A stretch of DNA of 37,961 nt, from the NCBI GenBank assembly GCA_946612405.1, contig CAMOEQ010000003.1:1-37961 (forward strand). Direction: 5' to 3'. The DNA comes from an uncultured Erysipelotrichaceae bacterium (lineage in GTDB: Bacteria; Bacillota_I; Bacilli_A; RFN20; CAG-826). The translations under genes were made by a program, and so were the position numbers. The notes below the pieces were generated by a model that was given only the letters and a program-made list of their open reading frames with translations, did no database searches and was not told where the DNA came from. Positions 32,330 to 37,961 of the stretch are shown here, in pieces. How positions within the stretch are numbered: the first letter of the stretch is position 1; every line of letters begins with the position of its first letter.

Positions 32330-34936
32330 ATGAAATATCTAACTGGTCAACAAATTCGTGAAATGTGGTTATCTTTCTTTAAAAGTAAAGGTCACCATGT
32401 TGAAAAAGGTGCAAGTTTAATACCTTATAAAGATCCATCACTTTTATGGATCAATTCTGGCGTTGCGGCCTTAAAGAAATATATGGATGGAAGCGAAGTA
32501 CCTCCATCAAGAAGAATTACCAATGTCCAAAAATCAATTCGTACAAACGATATTGAAAATGTCGGTTTTACCGCTAGACATCAAACCTTCTTTGAAATGC
32601 TTGGTAATTTCTCAATCGGTGATTATTTTAAAAAGGAAGCTATTGCTTTTGCTTATGAAATTCTCACTAGTGAGAAATATTTTGCAATGCCTAAAGATAA
32701 ATTATATTTCACTTATAATCCAATCGATGAAGAAACTCATAAATTATGGCTTGCTCAAGGCGTTGAAGAATCTCATTTAATTCCTTTAGAAGGCAATTAT
32801 TGGGAAATTGGTGAAGGCCCAGCCGGACCAAATACCGAAGTTTTCTTTGATCGTGGTGAAAAATATGACGAAAATCACTTAGGAGTCAAACTTTTAGAAG
32901 ATGAAATTGAAAATGATCGTTATATTGAAATTTGGGGAATTGTTTTCTCACAATATAATGCTGTTCCTGGAACTCCACGTAGTGAATATAAAGAATTACC
33001 TTCTAAAAATATCGATACAGGTGCTGGCTTAGAAAGAATTGCTAGCGTTTTACAAGAAACTGAATCAAATTTTGAAACCGATTTATTTATGCCAATCATT
33101 AAAGCTGTTGAAAAATTGGCAGATAAACCATATCAAAAACCATATTTAACTTGTTATAGAGTTATCGCTGATCATATTAGAGCAGTTACGTTCGCTTTAA
33201 GCGATGGCGAAATCTTCTCTAACGAAGGAAGAGGCTACGTTTTACGTAGATTACTCCGTAGAGCGATGAGATTTGCTAAACAAATTGGCATTAATAAGCC
33301 ATTTATGTATTCGCTTGTTAAAGAAGTTATTTCAATCTATAAAGATTTCTATCCAGAATTAACATCTAGACAAGCTCAAATCGAAAAGATGATTAAAGCT
33401 GAAGAAGTCAAATTCTTGGAAACATTAACCAGTGGTGAAGCAAAGCTTCGTGAAATGATTGATGGTAAAAAAGAATTATCTGGTAAAGACGCTTTCATGC
33501 TTTATGACACATTTGGATTCCCAATCGATTTAACTAAAGATATCTGTTTAGAAAACGGCGTTAAAGTCGATGAAGAAGCTTTCAATAAAGAGATGGAAAA
33601 ACAAAAAGAAAGAGCGAGGAACGCTCGAAGTGATGAACAAAGCATGCATAAGCAATCAAAAGACTTACTTGAATTTGTTACTCCATCTAAATTCTTCTAT
33701 GAAGAAACTCCTATTTCAGCTAAAGTAATCGGCTTATTTAAAGATGGTGAAAAAGTTGATGAAATAACCTCGGAAGGCGAAGTTATTTTAGATCAAACCA
33801 ATTTCTATGCTGAAAGTGGTGGCGAAGTCGCTGATCATGGTTATTTAAGAAATGATAAGAGTGTTGCACAAGTTCTAAACGTTCAAAAAGCCCCTAATAA
33901 ACAAAACCTTCACTTTGTGAAATTAGAAAAAGGTTCTTTAAAATTAGGCGATGAATTGAAACTCGAATTAAACGTTGAAGAACGTGAATTAACTAAACGT
34001 AATCACTCTGCAACTCACTTATTACAAGCGGCCTTAGAAAAAGTTCTTGGTGAACATATTAAACAAATGGGCTCATTCGTTTCTAGCGAATATATGCGTT
34101 TTGACTTTACTCATTATGAAAAGATTTCACCTGAACAATTAAAAGAAATTGAAGGAGAAGTAAACCGCCTTATTGCTAAAGCAATTCCTTCTGATATTAG
34201 AATTATGAATATTGAAGAAGCTAATAAATTAGGTGCGAAAGCTTTCTTCTCAGAGAAATATGGCGATGAAGTTCGAGTAGTTGCCTTTGGTAAAGAATCA
34301 ATCGAATTCTGTGGTGGTTGCCACGTTAAAAACACAGCCGATATCGGCGTATTTGTCATCGAAAGCGAATCTTCAATTGCTTCGGGTGTTAGACGTATTC
34401 AAGGTCGTTCATCTTTAGGTGGATATAAGTTGCTTAAAGAAAGAGAAGACATTTTAATGTCTGTTTGTAATCAAATCGGCGCAGGATCACCTGCCGAAGC
34501 TAAAGAAAGAACTGCTTCATTATTAACAAAATTAGCCGAACTTGATAAGAAATTATCATCGTTAATGGATAAGATTTCGCATGCAAATGCTGAAAACGCT
34601 TTAAACGAATTTGAAGATGTTAAAGGTTATAAAGTATTAACAAAATATTTTGAAAATGCCTCAATGGATAACATCAATTCAATTGGTGATGATTTAAAAA
34701 CAAAATATCCTGATTATGCTTTAATGCTTGTCGGTGGTAAAGAAGGCGAACTTCCAATCGCTATCTTTGTTGGTGGAAAAGCCTTAGAAAATAATAAAGC
34801 TGGTGATTTAGTTAAAGAAGTTGCAAAAACACTTGCTGGAGGCGGTGGTGGCCGTCCAAATATGGCGAATGGTAAAGGTCGTAATTTAAGTAAATTAGAT
34901 GAAGCCTTTGAATGCTTTAAACAATTATTAAAATGA
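32330..34936 (+). CDS. alaS: Alanyl-tRNA synthetase
   Basis: AlaRS charges tRNA-Ala and edits mischarged Ser and Gly. The 868-residue protein has the class II catalytic core (N-terminal 240 residues, with the R-H-Q-T-F-F-E-M-L-G-N-F-S motif near 82-94), the tRNA-recognition domain, the editing domain with zinc ligands H559, H563, C661 and H665, and the C-terminal C-Ala/DHHA1 domain with the G-G-G-G-G-R motif. The ATG at 32330 follows AGGAGGA with good spacing. A TTG at 32312 would overlap the ribosome binding site. Expression is governed by the T-box immediately upstream. The stop overlaps ruvX by four bases. Confidence 0.97.
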   Translation: MKYLTGQQIREMWLSFFKSKGHHVEKGASLIPYKDPSLLWINSGVAALKKYMDGSEVPPSRRITNVQKSIRTNDIENVGFTARHQTFFEMLGNFSIGDYFKKEAIAFAYEILTSEKYFAMPKDKLYFTYNPIDEETHKLWLAQGVEESHLIPLEGNYWEIGEGPAGPNTEVFFDRGEKYDENHLGVKLLEDEIENDRYIEIWGIVFSQYNAVPGTPRSEYKELPSKNIDTGAGLERIASVLQETESNFETDLFMPIIKAVEKLADKPYQKPYLTCYRVIADHIRAVTFALSDGEIFSNEGRGYVLRRLLRRAMRFAKQIGINKPFMYSLVKEVISIYKDFYPELTSRQAQIEKMIKAEEVKFLETLTSGEAKLREMIDGKKELSGKDAFMLYDTFGFPIDLTKDICLENGVKVDEEAFNKEMEKQKERARNARSDEQSMHKQSKDLLEFVTPSKFFYEETPISAKVIGLFKDGEKVDEITSEGEVILDQTNFYAESGGEVADHGYLRNDKSVAQVLNVQKAPNKQNLHFVKLEKGSLKLGDELKLELNVEERELTKRNHSATHLLQAALEKVLGEHIKQMGSFVSSEYMRFDFTHYEKISPEQLKEIEGEVNRLIAKAIPSDIRIMNIEEANKLGAKAFFSEKYGDEVRVVAFGKESIEFCGGCHVKNTADIGVFVIESESSIASGVRRIQGRSSLGGYKLLKEREDILMSVCNQIGAGSPAEAKERTASLLTKLAELDKKLSSLMDKISHANAENALNEFEDVKGYKVLTKYFENASMDNINSIGDDLKTKYPDYALMLVGGKEGELPIAIFVGGKALENNKAGDLVKEVAKTLAGGGGGRPNMANGKGRNLSKLDEAFECFKQLLK

Positions 34937-35355
34937 AGAAAATCTTAGGTCTTGATTTAGGCACAAAAACCTTGGGAATAGCGATGAGCGATGAGCTTGG
35001 AATTGCTCATGGCCGTGAGACTTTTAGATTTGAAGAATTTAATTATAAAAAAGCTCGGGAATACGTTGTCAAAATATGTCAAGAAAACGGCATTGAAGAG
35101 ATCGCATTAGGAATACCATATTACGCTAGTGGAGATATCTCTCCTAGAGCTGCTTCTTGTTTACGTTTTAAAGATGATTTATTGAAACTTAATCCCAAAC
35201 TAAAAATTGCTCTTATTGATGAGTCATATTCGACGATTGAAGCCGATGAATTGCTCAAAGAGCAAAACCTATCATATTATAAAAGAAAAGAAATAATTGA
35301 TGAGATGGCTAGTGTGGTCATTTTAAATCGTTATTTAGCTAAAGGAGGCAAGTAA
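34933..35355 (+). CDS. ruvX: RuvX/YqgF family RNase H-like nuclease
   Basis: The 140-residue protein has the RNase H-like fold with the first acidic residue in G-L-D-L-G-T-K-T-L-G-I-A (5-16), the E-I-A-L-G-I-P strand near 55 and a final acidic region with D-E and D-E-M-A-S-V. Family members are linked to 16S rRNA processing (YqgF) and Holliday-junction-type cleavage. It is co-translated with alaS through ATGA overlap, the usual neighbour pattern in Bacilli. The ireB (yrzL) gene that commonly sits between alaS and ruvX in Bacilli is missing here. Confidence 0.92.
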   Translation: MKKILGLDLGTKTLGIAMSDELGIAHGRETFRFEEFNYKKAREYVVKICQENGIEEIALGIPYYASGDISPRAASCLRFKDDLLKLNPKLKIALIDESYSTIEADELLKEQNLSYYKRKEIIDEMASVVILNRYLAKGGK

Positions 35356-35625
35356 ATGTTATTAGATGATGAAATGCTAATTACCACTCCAGATGGTGAA
35401 GAAAAATTAATGAAGATTTTATTCACTTATGAGAGTGAACAAAGACACAAACAATACGTCTTTCTTTATGATGAGAAAAATGAAGATGAAGTATTGGTCT
35501 ATTCTTATAACGAAAAAGATCTTTCATTAGAAGAAATTGAAGATGATGAAGAATATAAGGAAGCAGAAGAAGTTTTAAATGCCTTCTATGAAGATGAAAA
35601 GATCCAAGAGATCAAGGCAAAGTAA
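35356..35625 (+). CDS. DUF1292 (YrzB-like) small acidic protein
   Basis: This 89-residue acidic protein matches DUF1292: a short beta-rich N-terminal part (E-M-L-I-T-T-P-D-G-E-E, then K-I-L-F-T-Y-E-S, Y-V-F-L-Y-D and V-L-V-Y-S-Y strands) and a Glu/Asp-rich helical tail. Its function is unknown. It begins immediately after the ruvX stop, with an AAAGGAGG site inside ruvX. The alaS-ruvX-yrzB order is conserved in Bacilli, which supports the family call. Confidence 0.88.
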   Translation: MLLDDEMLITTPDGEEKLMKILFTYESEQRHKQYVFLYDEKNEDEVLVYSYNEKDLSLEEIEDDEEYKEAEEVLNAFYEDEKIQEIKAK

Positions 35626-35693
35626 AAAAATATGTTTGCTTTAAATCTTATAAAGTATAAAATCATTATTGCTAAAAATTTAGGAGTAAACTT

Positions 35694-36167
35694 ATGGTAA
35701 ATAAAATTGAATTAACTAAAGAAGGCGAAGAGAAGCTTAATAAAGAATATCGCCATCTCATTGATATTGATCGTCCAGAAGTAATCGAACAATTAACTGT
35801 TGCTCGTGCTCAAGGAGACCTTTCTGAAAATGCTGATTATGATGCAGCAAGAAATCGTCAAGCTGAAATCGAAGCAAGAATTAAAGAAATCGAAAACATT
35901 TTAGCTAATGCTAAAATTATCGATGGTTCTTCCAAGAGCGGTAAAGTCGTTTCCTTAGGTAGCACAGTCGAAATTAAAGACTTAAGCGATAACACAATTT
36001 CCACATATACAATCGTTGGAACAGTTGAAGCTAATCCTATCAAAGGTTTAATCTCAAATGTTTCTCCTCTTGGTCATGCAATCGTTGGAAAACGCGTTGG
36101 TGATGAATGTGTTGTCCGCGTTGCCCAAGAATATAAAGTTCAAATTTTAAAAATTGAAACTAAGTAA
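35694..36167 (+). CDS. greA: Transcription elongation factor GreA
   Basis: GreA rescues backtracked RNA polymerase by stimulating transcript cleavage in its secondary channel. The 157-residue protein has an N-terminal coiled-coil (about 1-75) whose tip carries the acidic pair in G-D-L-S-E-N-A-D-Y, and a C-terminal FKBP-like domain with S-P-L-G-H-A-I-V-G. A ribosome binding site (TTAGGAG) fits the ATG. A -10-like TATAAA at 35656-35661 with TTGCTT upstream may give it its own promoter, but the spacing is short. A clear terminator follows. Confidence 0.95.
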   Translation: MVNKIELTKEGEEKLNKEYRHLIDIDRPEVIEQLTVARAQGDLSENADYDAARNRQAEIEARIKEIENILANAKIIDGSSKSGKVVSLGSTVEIKDLSDNTISTYTIVGTVEANPIKGLISNVSPLGHAIVGKRVGDECVVRVAQEYKVQILKIETK

Positions 36168-36188
36168 TTTCTAATTACTTATTAGAAT

Positions 36189-36218
36189 AATTCGTCGAAG
36201 AAATTTGACGAATTTTTT
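36189..36218 (+). terminator. greA terminator
   Basis: AATTCGTC (36189-36196) pairs with GACGAATT (36207-36214), followed by a T-run to 36218. Two smaller overlapping hairpins precede it: TAAGTAAT/ATTACTTA (36161-36181, across the stop codon) and TTCTAAT/ATTAGAA (36169-36186). Confidence 0.85.
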
Positions 36219-36281
36219 CTATTCTCGACAAATTTTTGAAAAATCTCGCTATTTATTTATGTAAGTAGGGAGGAAAAAATA

Positions 36282-36458
36282 ATGAAACGATTGCTTACTG
36301 AAGAAGAAAACAAAAAGATTGTCACAGGTGAAGTCACACTTGCGGCCGTTATGGCGGTGTGTGCTATCGCGATTGTCGCAGTTGTTGTTTACCGCATGTT
36401 CATGTCTAAAGAAGGTAGTTCATCTATTCCTGGCGGCTGGAAATTCTCTTGGAAATGA
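36282..36458 (+). CDS. 58-residue single-helix membrane peptide coupled to radC
   Basis: An ATG follows a strong GGGAGGAAAAAAT ribosome binding site. The ORF encodes 58 residues and ends in TGA, which overlaps the radC ATG (ATGA). The N terminus (K-R-L-L-T-E-E-E-N-K-K-I-V-T-G) resembles double-glycine bacteriocin leaders, but with Thr-Gly in place of Gly-Gly. A hydrophobic helix (about 18-37) with one Cys follows, then a basic segment and the unusual C terminus S-I-P-G-G-W-K-F-S-W-K. C- and G-ending codons are frequent compared with neighbours, like rpsO and rplU, which suggests high expression. A possible promoter is TTGAAA (36236-36241) with TATGTA (36258-36263). I do not recognise a family. 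The coding call rests on the ribosome binding site, coupling and composition. Confidence 0.72.
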   Translation: MKRLLTEEENKKIVTGEVTLAAVMAVCAIAIVAVVVYRMFMSKEGSSSIPGGWKFSWK

Positions 36459-37120
36459 AAATTAAAGATTTACCAATTGAATCTCGCCCTAGAGAAAAAG
36501 CTAAACACCACGGCATTGAAACTCTTAGTGATCAAGAATTATTAGCTTTAATTATCGGTAGCGGAGTGAAAGGTTGTTCGGCGATAGATATTGCTAGAAA
36601 CTTACTCTCAACCTATCCAAATCTATTAACTTTAGCTAAAGCTAATCTTAATGCACTTGAGGATCAATTTGGCTTATCTAGTAACCGGGCTTTAAACCTT
36701 TTGGCAGCTTTTGAAATCTACAACAGATTAATCTCACCTCAATATCAAATTGATAGCTATATAAACGATGAAAAAGATGTTTATTTAAGATATCGATATT
36801 TAGAAGGATATTCGCAAGAAGTGCTAGCGATTTTGATGCTTAACCGCAACAACAAAATTCTAAAAGAAAAGATTTTATATAAAGGTACTGAAAGCGATAT
36901 CAGCATCAATCCAACCGAGATTTGCGCGGAATTAATTATTTCAAAGTGTAAGAAATATATTTTGATTCATAATCACCCTAATGGTGAAAAATTACCAAGC
37001 GAAGATGATGAATATACGACAAGTACAATTATTAAAGCAAGTGAAAACATCCACATAAGTTTTGTCGATCATATCATCATCTATCCAGGGGGATTTTATT
37101 CATTTAGACATGCAAAATAG
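36455..37120 (+). CDS. radC: RadC family JAB/MPN domain protein
   Basis: RadC-family proteins are associated with DNA repair or transformation, though the biochemical role is unsettled. The 221-residue protein has an N-terminal helix-hairpin-helix region (about 15-85) and a JAB/MPN metal site with H-N-H-P-N-G and P-S-E-D-D (JAMM pattern), then V-D-H-I-I-I. The metal ligands look intact. I chose the ATG at 36455, which overlaps the stop of the upstream peptide; a TTG at 36449 adds only two residues. In Bacillus, radC is followed by mreBCD, minCD and then rplU. Here rplU follows directly, indicating loss of those genes. Confidence 0.9.
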   Translation: MKIKDLPIESRPREKAKHHGIETLSDQELLALIIGSGVKGCSAIDIARNLLSTYPNLLTLAKANLNALEDQFGLSSNRALNLLAAFEIYNRLISPQYQIDSYINDEKDVYLRYRYLEGYSQEVLAILMLNRNNKILKEKILYKGTESDISINPTEICAELIISKCKKYILIHNHPNGEKLPSEDDEYTTSTIIKASENIHISFVDHIIIYPGGFYSFRHAK

Positions 37121-37155
37121 CTAACAGGTATTTATAAATAAACGCAAATTTATTC

Positions 37156-37184
37156 TTTACATCATTATTGAATAATATTATTAT
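37156..37184 (+). promoter_or_regulatory. Promoter of rplU-prp-rpmA
   Basis: TTTACA (37156-37161) and TATTAT (37179-37184) are 17 bases apart, with a start site near 37191. An alternative -10, TATATT at 37182-37187, has a spacing of 20. Confidence 0.6.
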
Positions 37185-37190
37185 ATTAAA

Positions 37191-37296
37191 CGTTGTTGCC
37201 TCACCAGCTACAACCGCATAGAAAAGGTAACTAACTTATTGCCTTTGGCAATAGACCTCGATAGCGAGTCTTGAGTGAGAAAGTAGAGGTATTTAC
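37191..37296 (+). promoter_or_regulatory. rplU leader, candidate L21 autoregulatory RNA
   Basis: GTTGT (37192-37196) pairs with ACAAC (37210-37214). TATTGCC (37237-37243) pairs with GGCAATA (37247-37253). CTCG (37257-37260) pairs with CGAG (37265-37268). ACCTC (37255-37259) is also complementary to GAGGT (37286-37290), the ribosome binding site, and that pairing would exclude the last hairpin. An L21 leader is known at this place in Bacilli. The switch proposed here is inferred. Confidence 0.6.
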
Positions 37297-37605
37297 ATGT
37301 ACGCTATCATTGAAACAGGTGGTAAACAAGTCCGCGTTGAAGTTGGACAACAAATTTTTGTTGAAAAACTCGATGTCAAAGCTGATGAAAAGTACACTTT
37401 TGATAAAGTTCTTCTCGTCGCTGACAAAGCGGTCAAAGTTGGTACACCATATGTTGAAGGTGCTAAAGTAACTGCCAAAGTCGTCAAACAAGGACTTAGC
37501 AAAAAGATTCGCATCTACAAATACAAAGCTAAACATAACTCTGCACGTAGAACAATTGGTCATAGACAACCATATACTTGCTTAGTTATCGAATCAATTG
37601 CTTAA
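37297..37605 (+). CDS. rplU: 50S ribosomal protein L21
   Basis: L21 binds 23S rRNA in the large subunit. The 102-residue protein is full length, with the N-terminal [14 protein letters not shown] segment and the conserved [25 protein letters not shown] segment near the C terminus. An AGAGG site precedes the ATG. It heads the rplU-prp-rpmA operon, with a candidate autoregulatory leader upstream. Confidence 0.98.
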   Translation: MYAIIETGGKQVRVEVGQQIFVEKLDVKADEKYTFDKVLLVADKAVKVGTPYVEGAKVTAKVVKQGLSKKIRIYKYKAKHNSARRTIGHRQPYTCLVIESIA

Positions 37606-37606
37606 T

Positions 37607-37918
37607 ATGTTAAATATTAAAGCAAATCGTAAAGACGGAAAAATAGTTTATTTATCTGTCTTAGGCCACGCTGATAGTGATGTTGTAGGCAAAGACATTG
37701 TCTGCGCAGCAATAAGCGCCATCACAGTCGGAGGAATCAATGCTCTAAGTGAACCTAACAAATTCAATCTTAAAGTTGAAAAAGGTGACGTAGAGATTTC
37801 CGTTAAAAGCGAGGCTAATGAACACGATTACCAAGTACTTGACACCATGCTTATTCAAATTAAAAGTGTGGCTGAAACTAATCCTAAGTACGTCAAAGTA
37901 ATCGAGAAAGGAAATTAG
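37607..37918 (+). CDS. prp: Ribosomal processing cysteine protease Prp
   Basis: Prp cleaves the N-terminal extension of ribosomal protein L27 in Firmicutes and relatives. The 103-residue protein carries the catalytic pair: His21 in L-G-H-A-D and Cys33 in D-I-V-C-A-A-I-S. I chose the ATG at 37607, one base after the rplU stop. A TTG at 37598 would overlap rplU and add three residues. It lies between rplU and rpmA, its normal position, and the rpmA start shows the expected cleavable extension. Confidence 0.95.
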   Translation: MLNIKANRKDGKIVYLSVLGHADSDVVGKDIVCAAISAITVGGINALSEPNKFNLKVEKGDVEISVKSEANEHDYQVLDTMLIQIKSVAETNPKYVKVIEKGN

Positions 37919-37920
37919 TT

Positions 37921-37961
37921 ATGTTATTTAAATTAGATCTACAACTCTTTGCTTCTAAAAA
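37921..37961 (+). CDS. rpmA: 50S ribosomal protein L27, 5' part only
   Basis: Only the first 13 codons and two further bases are in the window, and the gene runs off the edge. They read M-L-F-K-L-D-L-Q-L-F-A-S-K, matching the Firmicutes L27 extension with the Prp cleavage motif L-Q-x-F before A-S-K-K. Prp should cut before the Ala, exposing the mature N terminus that reaches the peptidyl-transferase centre. AAAGGA lies about 9 bases upstream of the ATG. Confidence 0.93.
   Translation, partial: MLFKLDLQLFASK

Noticed and set aside
37598..37606. TTG start of prp inside rplU
   Set aside because: A properly placed ATG follows the rplU stop, and the family begins there.
1..37961. CRISPR arrays, tRNA or rRNA genes, insertion sequences, phage genes
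   Set aside because: Reading both strands I found no direct-repeat array, no tRNA cloverleaf, no transposase or integrase and no phage structural gene.

Overview
The window looks like core chromosome from a low-GC member of the Firmicutes class Bacilli with a reduced genome, probably an uncultured, host-associated, Mollicutes-like lineage (RF39, Acholeplasma-like or Erysipelotrichia-like). This is inferred from gene order and composition, not from a search. UGA is a stop codon (truB, the ThiS-like gene, alaS and the 58-aa peptide gene end in TGA) and Trp is TGG, which excludes the Mycoplasma/Spiroplasma code. The gene order is that of Bacilli with typical members missing: rimP-nusA-infB-rbfA-truB-ribF-rpsO-pnp lacks ylxR/ylxQ, and radC sits directly before rplU-prp-rpmA without mreBCD/minCD.

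Layout. 1-0.5 kb: a small four-helix membrane protein on the minus strand. 0.7-5.2 kb: rimP-nusA-infB-rbfA behind a good promoter and a leader with mutually exclusive hairpins. 5.2-9.4 kb: truB-ribF and rpsO, interrupted by minus-strand accessory genes: a TtcA-like PP-loop protein with an extra C-terminal domain, and a minimal ThiS/ThiF-like pair. 9.4-11.7 kb: a secreted leucine-rich-repeat protein with a C-terminal starch-binding-like domain, under its own promoter and terminator. 11.8-18.7 kb: pnp, then a three-gene FAD/Fe-S glycerol-3-phosphate-oxidation-type cassette, then an RNase J paralogue that has lost most metal ligands. 18.8-24.6 kb: ftsK, a cytoplasmic pullulanase, a minimal SSB-like protein and plsC. 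24.5-28.8 kb: an RsmF-like rRNA methyltransferase on the minus strand, facing away from pdp-dtd-mnmA. 28.8-32.0 kb: a minus-strand TrpXYZ-type ABC importer behind a long attenuator-like leader. 32.1-35.6 kb: alaS under a T-box, then ruvX and a DUF1292 gene. 35.7-37.9 kb: greA, an unannotated 58-aa membrane peptide translationally coupled to radC, then rplU with an L21-type leader, the L27-processing protease prp, and the start of rpmA, which carries the N-terminal extension that Prp removes.

Most genes serve translation, RNA modification and RNA decay. Carbohydrate use is represented by the surface starch-binding-like LRR protein and the internal debranching enzyme. Regulation appears to rely heavily on RNA leaders (rimP, rpsO, the LRR gene, the ABC importer, alaS and rplU). 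The items most worth a second look are the ABC-importer leader, the radC-coupled peptide, the degenerate RNase J, the coiled-coil insertion in the ABC ATPase, the TtcA fusion, and the cysteine-free E1/ubiquitin-like pair.
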